Made by a program: the position numbers and the translations under genes. From Desulfonema magnum (GTDB lineage: Bacteria > Desulfobacterota > Desulfobacteria > Desulfobacterales > 4be13), in the NCBI RefSeq assembly GCF_017377395.1, contig NZ_CP061800.1:1550001-1614000 (forward strand): a stretch of DNA of 64,000 nucleotides, written 5' to 3'. The notes beneath the pieces were generated by a model. That model searched no databases and was not told the DNA's origin. It was given only the letters and a program-made list of their open reading frames with translations. Every line of letters starts with the position of its first letter. Within the stretch, counting starts at the first letter, position 1. Positions 25,018 to 33,134 of this stretch are shown here, piece by piece.

Positions 25018-25144
25018 TGTGCATCTGACCGAAACATTTCTCAGGACTCTGAAAATACTGAAAAAGAAATACAGACGGATTAAAAGAGATTGCGAGAGGT
25101 TGCTTTTTAAGTTTTTTTTTACAGATCAAAGGAGGCGAACATGA
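25007..25144 (+). pseudogene. Truncated RelE/ParE-type toxin
   Basis: 45 codons starting MKYDVHLTETFLRTLKILKK then KYRRIKRDCERLL, the usual beginning of a RelE/ParE toxin of about 90 residues. After a run of nine T the frame continues with unrelated residues and stops at the start of the next gene. The catalytic C-terminal half is missing, so the toxin should be inactive while its antitoxin remains. Confidence 0.75.
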
Positions 25145-25398
25145 AAACCGTAACAATTTATGATATTGATGATCATGTGGAAAAAGTTATCCGTGAGAAA
25201 GCGGAAAAAGAAGGAATGACACTCAATGAGACAATAAAGAAACTTCTTAGAGAATCCCTCGCTCTCGGACAAACAAATGAGGATGATCACAGGGAAGATT
25301 TTCTTGACCTTTTCGGTGTCTGGTCAGCGGATGACATGCGTGAGTTTGATCATTCAGTCAGAGATTTTGACAAAATTGATTCGGAGGACTGGTCTTGA
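25141..25398 (+). CDS. VapB/FitA-type antitoxin
   Basis: 85 residues. The N-terminal KTVTIYDIDDHVEKVIREKA followed by EGMTLNETIKKLLRESL is a ribbon-helix-helix DNA-binding domain; the C-terminal half is acidic and would wrap the toxin. AAAGGAGG ribosome site lies in the end of the broken RelE frame. It overlaps the toxin start by 4 bp. Confidence 0.88.
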   Translation: MKTVTIYDIDDHVEKVIREKAEKEGMTLNETIKKLLRESLALGQTNEDDHREDFLDLFGVWSADDMREFDHSVRDFDKIDSEDWS

Positions 25399-25793
25399 AA
25401 CAAATCCTTCTTGATACAAATGCTTATAGCCGCTTTATGGGCGGAGATGAAAATGTCCTGGACGTACTGGCAAAGGCTCAAATTGTATATTTCTCAATAT
25501 TCGTTTTGGGCGAACTTTTTGCGGGATTCAGAGGCGGCAGCAAAGAACAGGAAAACAGGAAGCTCCTCGATAAGTTTATTCGAAAGCCGACAGTCAGCGT
25601 ACTGAACGGGAGTGATAAGACAGCGAATATCTTCGGCATGCTCAGAGACACATTGAAAAAAGCAGGAACGCCGTTACCGATCAACGATATTTGGATTGCG
25701 TCACATGCCATTGAGACGGATTCTGTTGTTATCACATATGATTCGCATTTCAAAAAGATACCTGGTTTGCGCATTTGGAAACATCTGTGCTAA
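25395..25793 (+). CDS. VapC toxin, PIN-domain RNase
   Basis: 132 residues, TTG start overlapping the antitoxin stop. PIN-domain acidic residues are all seen: LLDTNAYS (first Asp), FVLGELFAGF (Glu), INDIWIASHAIE (Asp) and VITYDSHFKKIPGL (last Asp). VapC toxins usually cleave tRNA or rRNA. Intact pair within the island. Confidence 0.92.
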   Translation: MKQILLDTNAYSRFMGGDENVLDVLAKAQIVYFSIFVLGELFAGFRGGSKEQENRKLLDKFIRKPTVSVLNGSDKTANIFGMLRDTLKKAGTPLPINDIWIASHAIETDSVVITYDSHFKKIPGLRIWKHLC

Positions 25794-25934
25794 TGCTAAA
25801 AAAACTATGCCCTGTCTTCTTCCGACCAGATCACCCGGTACGCATAACGATCTTTTTTCAATATCACAGTCTGCCGCGTTTCTGCGGCTTCCTTCTTTTC
25901 TGTCAGCAATCTCCGAAATCTCCCTGACACTAAC

Positions 25935-26025
25935 GGGAAGAGAGGCAGAATATTTCGGACGGAGTTGCAAAGCCCGTCCGGCAAAATTTTTCCTTGAAAT
26001 AAGAGATATCCGTTATTGTCTTATG
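25935..26025. repeat. Repeat family F, copy
   Basis: GAATATTTCGGACGGAGTTG followed by CAAAGCCCGTCCGGCAAAAT, a hairpin, then CCTTGAAATAAGAGATATCC. Matches 28962-29020 in the first part and 20900-20960 in the second. Confidence 0.8.
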
Positions 26026-26054
26026 TAACAATGACCCCCAGACCTGGCTCAGAC

Positions 26055-27107
26055 TCACTTTGCCCCGGTCCCCACTGTGTACCGAGTCCCCTTCCCCCTT
26101 CCATGCTTTTCCAGATACCTGTCTCTGACAAGCTCACGCAGCCTGACCTTGATCGTGTTCCGGTTCGCACCTGTCATGGCTTCAATATCTGAAATTGCCA
26201 GTCTTTCATGGGCTTTTACCAGCCTGATGATCTGTTCGGAAAGTTCGGGAAGAGAGACCGCCATTCTTTCACGGGCGGTTTTTTCAGCCAGCAGGTCCGC
26301 CTGGATTTTCAGCGATAAAAGAAAAAATTCCAGCCAGGGTTCATAATCCGCATTTTCGGATCTGAGCGTCCCCTGTGTTTTTCTTAACGCCAGATAATAC
26401 TCCTCCTTGTTTTTTTCGATGACGCTCTCCAGGGAACTGTAGGGAACATACGCATAACCGCTTTTTAACAAAAGCAGCGTGGTCAGAAGCCGTGACAGCC
26501 TTCCGTTTCCGTCCTGAAAGGGATGGATTGCCAAAAAATGCACGGCAAATATCCCGATAATCAGCAAGGGATGAAGCTCTTTTTTTTCAAACTCGCTGTT
26601 TGTCCACTCAACCAGTGATTTCATCTCTCCGGGCGTGTCAAAGGGCGAAGTTGTCTCAAAAACAGTCCGCGGTCTGCCATCCGGCAAAATAACCTCGATA
26701 CTGTTCGGAATTTTCTTATATTCCCCCCGGTGCCGGATATCCTTTGAACTGTGTCCGAGCAGTATTTTATGCAACTGTCTGATATAGTTCTCTGTAAACG
26801 GTATCGCCTCATAAGACTCGCAAATGATGTTCACCGCATCGGCATATCCGGCCACCTCCTGTTCGTCACGGGAACTGAGGGGTCTGATTTCAAGACCGGA
26901 CAGAAGATTTTCTACTTCCCCATCAGTAAGTTTCGCACCTTCTATTCTGGTGGATGAACCCACAGACTCCACTGTTGCGACTCTCTTTAAAGCGTTAAGC
27001 CGTTCCCGCGGGAGACTGCCCGCAGCCTGCCAGCTTCCCTTGAACTCGTCTGTCCCGGCAATATGCCTCAGCATACTTTTTGTAATATTGATAAGGGGTT
27101 GTTTCAT
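26055..27107 (-). CDS. Fic-family AMP-transferase with winged-helix tail
   Basis: 350 residues. The active site HPFQDGNGRLSRLL is intact (HPFxxGNGR). An N-terminal SSTRIEGAKL is the inhibitory alpha-helix motif of class II Fic enzymes, where the glutamate blocks ATP until released. The last 65 residues form a winged helix (LAISDIEAMTGANRNTIKVR) that could bind its own promoter. Such proteins transfer AMP to hydroxyl side chains of target proteins; the target here is unknown. Lone gene in the island, opposite to VapBC. Confidence 0.93.
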   Translation of the reverse strand: MKQPLINITKSMLRHIAGTDEFKGSWQAAGSLPRERLNALKRVATVESVGSSTRIEGAKLTDGEVENLLSGLEIRPLSSRDEQEVAGYADAVNIICESYEAIPFTENYIRQLHKILLGHSSKDIRHRGEYKKIPNSIEVILPDGRPRTVFETTSPFDTPGEMKSLVEWTNSEFEKKELHPLLIIGIFAVHFLAIHPFQDGNGRLSRLLTTLLLLKSGYAYVPYSSLESVIEKNKEEYYLALRKTQGTLRSENADYEPWLEFFLLSLKIQADLLAEKTARERMAVSLPELSEQIIRLVKAHERLAISDIEAMTGANRNTIKVRLRELVRDRYLEKHGRGKGTRYTVGTGAK

Positions 27108-27123
27108 AATACGTTCTGTTTAC

Positions 27124-27152
27124 ACCCATAAATATACCCATATATACCCATA
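27124..27152 (-). promoter_or_regulatory. Candidate Fic operator: three ACCCATA direct repeats
   Basis: ACCCATA occurs at 27124-27130, 27136-27142 and 27146-27152, about one helical turn apart and 17-45 bp before the fic start. Position and phasing suit binding by the winged helix of the Fic protein itself. Inference only. Confidence 0.4.
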
Positions 27153-27230
27153 AAATTATGCAAAGTCAATTGATTATTACATTTGGTAAACTCGGTCGGT
27201 TTCAGTACAATAAGATAACGCATTATTTTT

Positions 27231-27452
27231 CTATATTTTTTTTGGAGGCTGTTCCGGTGTTTTGCCTATTTCCCGGCAGGTCTCAAGATAGTCATCCACG
27301 GCGTTCCGAAAGTCCTCCTCAAGTTCTCCCACGCTTGTTCCCTCGAAGCCGATCATGTCTCCGATTCCCAGGACCCGGCCGTGAAAGATTCTGTCATCGG
27401 GATCAAAGATGACACTGCCTGTGTAGTTTTTGTATTTCAGAATGTTATTCAT
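27231..27452 (-). CDS. HicB-type antitoxin
   Basis: 73 residues from ATG 27452 (AGGAG upstream). The HicB fold is recognisable: LKYKNYTGSVIFDPDDRIFH, GRVLGIGDMIGFEGTSVGEL, EEDFRNAVDDYLETCREIGK. It is the longer-substrate form without a C-terminal DNA-binding domain. It overlaps the end of the associated hicA frame by 8 bp. Since that hicA has an in-frame stop, this may be an antitoxin left behind. Confidence 0.88.
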   Translation of the reverse strand: MNNILKYKNYTGSVIFDPDDRIFHGRVLGIGDMIGFEGTSVGELEEDFRNAVDDYLETCREIGKTPEQPPKKI

Positions 27453-27705
27453 CGGGTGTGACTCCTGAAGCTTCCAAAAAGTCCCTGACGAGTTCCGTAG
27501 CATATTTTTTCAGTTCCTTTCCCGGATGCGGGCTGTGCAGGTTAAGAACCCGTCTGTCCAGAACCACACGGACTCTCGACCCCCTGCCTTCACATATTTC
27601 GGCCCCGCATGCAGTCAGAAGGGATTTCACCTCATTCCATCCGATGTCCGCACGCACAGGTCTCTCAAAGACTTTTCAAAGTGTTTTCTGTTGTTTTTTA
27701 TTCAT
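27445..27705 (-). pseudogene. HicA toxin with in-frame TGA
   Basis: From ATG 27705 the frame reads MNKKQQKTL, a TGA at codon 10, then KVFERPVRADIGWNEVKSLL and a full HicA body (GRGSRVRVVLDRRVLNLHSP). HicA relatives of this group usually start with just such a segment ahead of the RADIGW part. Either a nonsense mutation has disabled it or translation starts at the in-frame GTG at 27657, giving 70 residues. No frameshift is needed to join the parts. Confidence 0.7.
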
Positions 27706-27791
27706 GGATATCTGATTGTTTTAGCTGGTTGCTGACGCTTCTTTGCACTTCGTCCACCCTGCTGTTGCTATGGTGTAACAGCATGTTTTTG

Positions 27792-27908
27792 TTATCCAAC
27801 TCTCTCCGACCCGCCCAGTTTTGCACTGACAAGCCGGTTCGGAATGGTTCCGCTTCCGGCAGCTTCGATAATAAGATCACGGCAGATTTCCGGGGAAACA
27901 TAAATCAT
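27792..27908 (-). CDS. 38-residue mini-protein, duplicated in the island
   Basis: ATG at 27908, product MIYVSPEICRDLIIEAAGSG then TIPNRLVSAKLGGSERVG. A frameshifted copy lies at 24274-24404. The strand-helix start (IYVSPEICRDLIIEAA) recalls ribbon-helix-helix antitoxins, but it is short and lacks a good ribosome site. Duplication within a toxin-antitoxin-rich island suggests a small antitoxin remnant. The 27909-28111 gap holds nothing else. Confidence 0.4.
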   Translation of the reverse strand: MIYVSPEICRDLIIEAAGSGTIPNRLVSAKLGGSERVG

Positions 27909-28111
27909 ACCGTTTGAGTTTTGAAATCATACTATACAAAAGCTTTATTTTGTTCTGTTGCAGATAATTGTACTTTTTCAATACTTTATTTCAATAGTGA
28001 ATTGGTATCACAGCTTTGTCAGAACCCTGCCCGCATTTTATTGAGCATCTATTCCATATTTTCATCCTGTTGAGGTCATGTCTCATACTGGCGATTCAAA
28101 TGAGCCGTTTT

Positions 28112-28384
28112 TCACGCTGCAATGGGCGTTGCAGATTTGCTCACCTCTACAAAAGCAAACAGTAATTCGGCAAAATCCGGATTCTCAAGATGCTTCTGTA
28201 GCGGCTCTTTTTCCGGTACGGCCATGCCTGCTTCCCGATAGGCTTCAAGGTTGATTTTCACAGCTTCGGCCGCTACATGCCTGGCATCTTCGACAGTTTT
28301 TCCAAATGTGATGATCGCGAGGTCGGGAACCTGAACTGCGAAACCTGACTCGGTTGGTTCCAGTACGATAAGGTAACGCATCAT
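28112..28384 (-). CDS. HicB-type antitoxin (second pair)
   Basis: 90 residues: MMRYLIVLEPTESGFAVQVP, then DLAIITFGKTVEDARHVAAEAVKINLEAYR in two blocks, the partial RNase-H-like fold of HicB. The ATGA overlap with the upstream hicA is the normal arrangement. It has no obvious DNA-binding tail. Confidence 0.92.
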   Translation of the reverse strand: MMRYLIVLEPTESGFAVQVPDLAIITFGKTVEDARHVAAEAVKINLEAYREAGMAVPEKEPLQKHLENPDFAELLFAFVEVSKSATPIAA

Positions 28385-28581
28385 TTTTTCTCCAATTTAA
28401 TTTTTTTCATGGTGTCTGCCGAGCGTCCGACAGGAACATCTTTTTGCGGATGAATAATTGTCACTATGAAGCGGCTTTCATCATGTTTGAAATTGTGATG
28501 GTCGCGTCTGGCACTCACCGGGTTCCAGCCATATTGTTTTACAAGTTTTATCAACTCTCTGCTTGTATATTGTTTTGGCAT
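28381..28581 (-). CDS. HicA-type mRNA interferase (second pair)
   Basis: 66 residues from ATG 28581; a TTG three codons earlier is also open. Double-stranded-RNA-binding-like fold with the catalytic histidine in ARRDHHNFKHD. The opening YTSRELIKLVKQYGWNP is typical. Intact, in contrast to the pair at 27231-27705. Confidence 0.92.
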   Translation of the reverse strand: MPKQYTSRELIKLVKQYGWNPVSARRDHHNFKHDESRFIVTIIHPQKDVPVGRSADTMKKIKLEKK

Positions 28582-28961
28582 ATGATTCAATTTTCCAGCG
28601 TGATTCTTCTAAGTTGCACATAACAGCTTATATTGTCAAATGTGAAAAAATTAAAACAACTATCGTTTTTTTTTACAATCTGCTGTGTGTCTGAAATAAT
28701 GGCGGATTATGTATGGCAGATACAGAAGCTTAAAAAAGAAATGACTGATTATGACGGTGGATTTATATGATAAATAACATCCTGAAATTATTAATTTATA
28801 AAAATAGAAATTCTGTCCATTTCGGGCAACTGCGAACTGAATATTGGAAATATTTGTTTCTTCGGAAACCGCTGTTTTTTCGGGAATGCCCGCCCGGAGA
28901 TTTGTAAAAACGGAAAATCGCAGGCAGATATCTGAAATCGGAGCCAATTTTTCACGGGGGA

Positions 28962-29020
28962 GGAAGACAGAATATTTCGGACGGGGTTGCAAACCCCGTC
29001 CGGCAAAGACACCCCGTCCG
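28962..29020. repeat. Repeat family F, copy
   Basis: GAATATTTCGGACGGGGTTG, then CAAACCCCGTCCGGC and a second ACCCCGTCCGGC. The 28591-28961 stretch before it is AT-rich and has no supported gene. Confidence 0.8.
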
Positions 29021-29030
29021 GCAAAGAATT

Positions 29031-29120
29031 GAAAATCGGGTTGTTAAAACAAATGACAGGAAAATGATGAGAGAAATAAAAAAAGGGTTATGGTATGAAC
29101 CATAACCCTTGATTTCTCTT

Positions 29121-29129
<9 letters not shown>
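29031..29129. repeat. Island border repeat (attL-like) at tRNA-Arg
   Basis: Partner of the repeat at 19282-19378. It covers the flank, the tRNA terminator and the final bases of tRNA-Arg including CCA. The tRNA itself is whole on this side, as expected when an element uses the tRNA 3' end as attachment site. Confidence 0.75.
29075..29110 (-). terminator. Intrinsic terminator of the tRNA-His/Arg transcript
   Basis: Perfect 12-bp stem AAGGGTTATGGT/ACCATAACCCTT with a 4-base loop, followed on the minus strand by seven T. Ten bases beyond the tRNA-Arg CCA. The left border copy at 19282-19378 has lost the pairing. Confidence 0.92.
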
Positions 29130-29197
<68 letters not shown>

Positions 29198-29206
29198 AAA
29201 ATAAAA

Positions 29207-29285
29207 TGGGGTGAGTGAAGGGACTTGAACCCTCGACCACCGGAGCCACAATCCGGAGCTCTACCCAAACTGAGCTACACCCACC
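29207..29285 (-). tRNA. tRNA-His(GTG)
   Basis: Contains the extra G at position -1 (29285) opposite C73, the histidine identity mark. Acceptor GTGGGTG pairs with CACTCAC; anticodon loop TTGTGGC gives GTG; an encoded CCA is present. Nine bases before tRNA-Arg and co-transcribed with it. Confidence 0.97.
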
Positions 29286-29432
29286 ATGTAAGAACATACT
29301 CCTATCAGACTATTTTTCACATTTCAAGTCTTTTTTTATTTTTTTTAAAAAATATTTATTGTTGACCCTTTTTGCCTTATATTATATTGTGTATTAACTA
29401 AATTAACATACAGATTTAATAGGATTATTCTT

Positions 29433-29612
29433 GTGAACAAATTTTATATTTTTATAATGAGGGCCATCCTTGGCGCTGTTTTTGCGGTTATCCTGACACG
29501 TTTTTTTTATCCCCAAGTCAATCCCGTTTATGTGGCGGGCCTTGGCATTTTCATGGTGGGAATGGCGTATGCCCTTGAATCCTGGAGAAAAAATAAACAA
29601 ACAGACAAATAA
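29433..29612 (+). CDS. Small inner-membrane protein upstream of selB
   Basis: 59 residues starting with GTG 29433 and preceded by AGGA at a suitable distance. Product MNKFYIFIMRAILGAVFAVI, LTRFFYPQVNPVYVAGLGIF, MVGMAYALESWRKNKQTDK: two membrane helices with a short polar turn and a basic cytoplasmic tail. Stops 20 bp before selB on the same strand, so likely co-transcribed. No family recognised. Confidence 0.65.
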   Translation: MNKFYIFIMRAILGAVFAVILTRFFYPQVNPVYVAGLGIFMVGMAYALESWRKNKQTDK

Positions 29613-29632
29613 CAAAATAGGGGGCCTTACCA

Positions 29633-31543
29633 TTGAAACAGATTATTCTTGGAACAGCCGGACACATTGATCATGGAAAAACAAGTCTTATCAAAGCAGT
29701 GACCGGTACCAACACAGACAGATTAAAAGAAGAACAACAGCGCGGCATCACCATTGAACTCGGTTTTGCATCTTTGGACCTTCCGGGGGGACAGCATCTT
29801 GGCATTGTGGATGTTCCGGGTCATGAAAAATTTGTAAAAAACATGGTCGCAGGTGCCAGCGGAATTGATCTTGTCGCAATGGTGATTGCGGCTGACGAAG
29901 GTGTGATGCCCCAGACACGGGAACATATGGAAATATGCAACCTTTTAGGCGTGAAGCATGGTCTTGTGGTCCTGACCAAAACCGATCTTGTGGATGAAGA
30001 GTGGCTGGAACTGGTGCAAGAGGATATCAGCAGCTTTGTTGAGGGAACCTTCCTGGAAGACAAGCCTGTTGTGCCGGTGTCATCTGCCACTGGTGAAGGG
30101 ATATCGGAATTTGTCAACATCCTGGACGACATGAGCGCCATGATTCCCACACGCTCTTCCACAGGATTGTTCCGCCTTCCTGTTGACCGGGTATTCACCA
30201 TGAAGGGATTTGGCACGGTGATTACCGGAACCCTGATTTCAGGGCGGGTCAGGGTGGGCGACACCATTATGATATATCCTTCCTGCATTACCTCAAAAGT
30301 CCGGGGGCTTCAGGTGCATAATCAGAGTGTGAATGAAGCAGAAGCCGGGATGCGGACAGCCATTAATTTCCAGGGACTTGAAAAAACCGCTGTCACCCGG
30401 GGGGAAGTCCTGTCCAATCCGGATGCCTTAATTCCCAGTTACATGCTTGATATGTCGCTCCATTTCCTTCCCAGCAACAAAAAAGCCATAAAAAACCGGA
30501 CCCGTGTGAGATTTCACGCGGGAACCAGCGAAGTGCTGGGCAACCTCATATTAATTGACCGAGAGGAACTGGAGCCAGGGGAGACACTTGTGGCCCAGCT
30601 CCGGCTGGATACCCCTGTCGCAGTTGTCAAAGATGATAAATTTGTCATTCGCAGCTATTCCCCGGTACGCACCATTGGCGGCGGACATATTATCAACCCG
30701 ATTCCCCCGAAACATAAGCGGTTCAGACCCGAAGTTATTGAAGGACTGCAACAGCTTGTTGACAGCCCGCCAGAGGAGATCATTGCCTATCACATTGACC
30801 ATTCCGGTTATAAGGGAGTTTCTTTTTCCGAACTGAAAATCATGACAAATCTGCCTGAAAAACAGTTGGACAAAACCTTGCAGGAGCTTTTGTCCAAAAG
30901 AACCGTGATTCGGACGGACAAGGAAAAACAAATTTGTATCCATCATAACAGCTTTGAAAAACTGAAAAAAGAGATTCATAATTATCTTGACGGGTATCAT
31001 AAGACCAATCCCCTGAAAGTCGGCATGTCAAAAGAGGAACTCAAGTCCAAATTTCCCGCGGTGGTGGGTCCGAAGCTTCTGAACCTGATGCTGAATCAGA
31101 TGATAAAAGACAAAGAGATTGTTCCTGAGGAAGACATCATTCGGCTTTCAACCCACGAGGTCTCCCTGGGGGTTGATCAGGCGGATGTCAAAGAGAAAAT
31201 CCTGGAGGCTTATGTGAAAGGCGGGCTGACCCCTCCCTATTTCAAAGAACTGGGCAAAACTTTAAGTCTTGATGCGGTACGGGCCAAGGATGTGCTGATG
31301 ATTCTTGTGGGGGAGGGAAAGATCATCAAGGCAAAAGAAGACCTGTATTTTCACACAGACGCAATCAATGAGTTGAAAACGAAAGTCACAGATTTTTTCC
31401 TGGCGCATGAGGAAATGACAACACCGGATTTTAAAACCATTGCCAGTGTGTCACGTAAATATCTGATCCCACTGTTGGAATATTTTGATTCAAAAAATAT
31501 AACCATCCGTGTGGGTGATGTTCGGAAACTCAGAAGCAGGTAA
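29633..31543 (+). CDS. selB: Selenocysteine-specific elongation factor
   Basis: 636 residues, full length, TTG start after AGGGGG. The GTPase domain is intact: [13 protein letters not shown] (P-loop), [27 protein letters not shown] and [10 protein letters not shown]-Tu-like domains 2 and 3 follow, and the last 270 residues are the winged-helix repeats that bind the SECIS hairpin. It delivers Sec-tRNA to UGA codons, so the organism makes selenoproteins. selA, selC and selD are not in the window. Confidence 0.97.
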   Translation: MKQIILGTAGHIDHGKTSLIKAVTGTNTDRLKEEQQRGITIELGFASLDLPGGQHLGIVDVPGHEKFVKNMVAGASGIDLVAMVIAADEGVMPQTREHMEICNLLGVKHGLVVLTKTDLVDEEWLELVQEDISSFVEGTFLEDKPVVPVSSATGEGISEFVNILDDMSAMIPTRSSTGLFRLPVDRVFTMKGFGTVITGTLISGRVRVGDTIMIYPSCITSKVRGLQVHNQSVNEAEAGMRTAINFQGLEKTAVTRGEVLSNPDALIPSYMLDMSLHFLPSNKKAIKNRTRVRFHAGTSEVLGNLILIDREELEPGETLVAQLRLDTPVAVVKDDKFVIRSYSPVRTIGGGHIINPIPPKHKRFRPEVIEGLQQLVDSPPEEIIAYHIDHSGYKGVSFSELKIMTNLPEKQLDKTLQELLSKRTVIRTDKEKQICIHHNSFEKLKKEIHNYLDGYHKTNPLKVGMSKEELKSKFPAVVGPKLLNLMLNQMIKDKEIVPEEDIIRLSTHEVSLGVDQADVKEKILEAYVKGGLTPPYFKELGKTLSLDAVRAKDVLMILVGEGKIIKAKEDLYFHTDAINELKTKVTDFFLAHEEMTTPDFKTIASVSRKYLIPLLEYFDSKNITIRVGDVRKLRSR

Positions 31544-31548
31544 TTCAG

Positions 31549-31614
31549 AAAACCCGGCAATGAATTGCCGGGCTATTTTCACTGGTCCCTCCGGGACTAA
31601 AAATTGCTCCTCCC
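31549..31614. repeat. Repeat family E, copy 2
   Basis: CCCGGCAATGAATTGCCGGG and the hairpin GGTCCCTCCGGGAC directly after the selB stop codon: the inverted counterpart of 11946-12006. It may terminate selB transcription. The rest of 31615-31802 has no gene. Confidence 0.8.
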
Positions 31615-31802
31615 AGATTTTTAAGACATCCGTCTGAGCCATGATATATAAAATCAAAATATTATAATAGGTTACAGCAAATAATTTCTGCCACTCCCTT
31701 AATTTTATGAATCCTGGTTCGGACATAAGAACCAAACGAAAATCAAAGCCCAAAGTTTATATCCGGAACTGGAACACCGCCCAGATTTTCTATCTGGCGG
31801 GT

Positions 31803-31830
31803 TTAACACTTAACACCTAACACCTAACAC
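31803..31830 (+). repeat. Heptameric tandem repeat at the end of the HlyD gene
   Basis: TTAACAC twice, CTAACAC twice, ending exactly at the stop codon of the minus-strand HlyD gene; a fifth degenerate unit CTATTGA contains that stop. Confidence 0.9.
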
Positions 31831-33129
31831 CTATTGAACATTCCTTTTCAAAAGTGATTTCACAGGCCCCAGGATTCTTTCCAGCAGCCGGATATCCTCA
31901 GTAACGATCTCTGCTGTTCCCTGCATTTCCTGGTTAAAAGGCAATGTTTTCCCATAACTGCTCCGCAGTCCCTTGGGAAAGCCCACTTCCGCAATATAAT
32001 GATCCTTCTCCGGTATAAGAGATATCTGTCTGACCTTTCCTCTGACCGTGCCGTATTCCTCGTGAGGATAGTTCGCAAGCTTGATGATCACCTTTTGTCC
32101 GGATTTCACCTTGCCCGCACCCTGAACCGGCAGAGTGACTTTTCCAATAATTTCCAAACCCGCGTCAGGCACCACCGTCATCACGGCCTCTCCGGCCCTT
32201 GCATTCTGGTTCACGCTCCAGTATGTCGTGAAAGTCACGGTTCCGTCTATGGGAGAAGTCAGCACATACTGATGCTCCCATGTCTTGATCTGACTGATCA
32301 GAGCATCATAAGCCCGATTCCCCTCTGCTTCCAGGCGCCCTTTTTGTTCCTGATATTGCAGATTCAGATCCAGCACTGATTTCTCAAGTTCCGATATCTG
32401 AATCTTTATATTCTCCAGACTCGATTCAGCGCCCTTGATGGAATGTCTCTGCTGAAGCAGCGAACTTTTCAGACTTTCGATGTCCCGCTGGGCAATGAAA
32501 TCCTTGTTCTCCTCAAGAGAATACCGGTCATACTGATTTCGGCTCAGTCTGAACTGCTGTTTCAGCAGTTCCAGCTGGTTCTGCGCCTGTTGGTATAATC
32601 GCCCATGTTTTTCGATCTGTGCTTCTATGCTGTTTATCTTTTTGTGATGATAACCGAGTTCCAGAAAAAGCCGATAATCCGCATACTGTCTCAGAAAGCT
32701 GATATAGGCGGTTTGCAGTTCTCCCAATTTGTAATCTTCCCGAAACTTTATAAATTCAGGCGCATCCGGGCCTGAGACAAATCCTCCGAACTCGTCCAGC
32801 TGTTGCTTCAGTTCCATGACATGATGGTAATCCGCAGGACTGCTGATGACCGAAAGCATATCATTGCTGCGGACATGCTGACGATCCTCCACAAAAAGAT
32901 GCTCGATCTTCCCGCCTGTCTTGGGCACCACGGCCGCGGGCGGATGCCGGGTGGTCACGACAACAACAGATGAAATCACATCCGGATATCTGAAAATCCA
33001 GCTTCCGACCAGCAGAAGCACAAGGATCATAAAGATGACCGTGATCCCCCATCGGGTGATCCAATGGGGGATGTAGCCGATGATATCCTGTACCAGTTCG
33101 CTTCTTAATTCAAAATTCTCATGAGGCAT
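31831..33129 (-). CDS. HlyD-family membrane fusion protein
   Basis: 432 residues. One N-terminal membrane helix (GITVIFMILVLLLVGSWIF, about residues 28-47), a lipoyl-like half (GGKIEHLFVEDRQHVRSNDM), a long coiled-coil hairpin (about 105-280) and the second half, VLTSPIDGTVTF, ending with a beta-barrel domain. It bridges the ABC exporter at 33135-35537 to the outer-membrane channel. Five bases separate it from the exporter gene. Confidence 0.9.
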   Translation of the reverse strand: MPHENFELRSELVQDIIGYIPHWITRWGITVIFMILVLLLVGSWIFRYPDVISSVVVVTTRHPPAAVVPKTGGKIEHLFVEDRQHVRSNDMLSVISSPADYHHVMELKQQLDEFGGFVSGPDAPEFIKFREDYKLGELQTAYISFLRQYADYRLFLELGYHHKKINSIEAQIEKHGRLYQQAQNQLELLKQQFRLSRNQYDRYSLEENKDFIAQRDIESLKSSLLQQRHSIKGAESSLENIKIQISELEKSVLDLNLQYQEQKGRLEAEGNRAYDALISQIKTWEHQYVLTSPIDGTVTFTTYWSVNQNARAGEAVMTVVPDAGLEIIGKVTLPVQGAGKVKSGQKVIIKLANYPHEEYGTVRGKVRQISLIPEKDHYIAEVGFPKGLRSSYGKTLPFNQEMQGTAEIVTEDIRLLERILGPVKSLLKRNVQ

Positions 33130-33134
33130 GGCAC

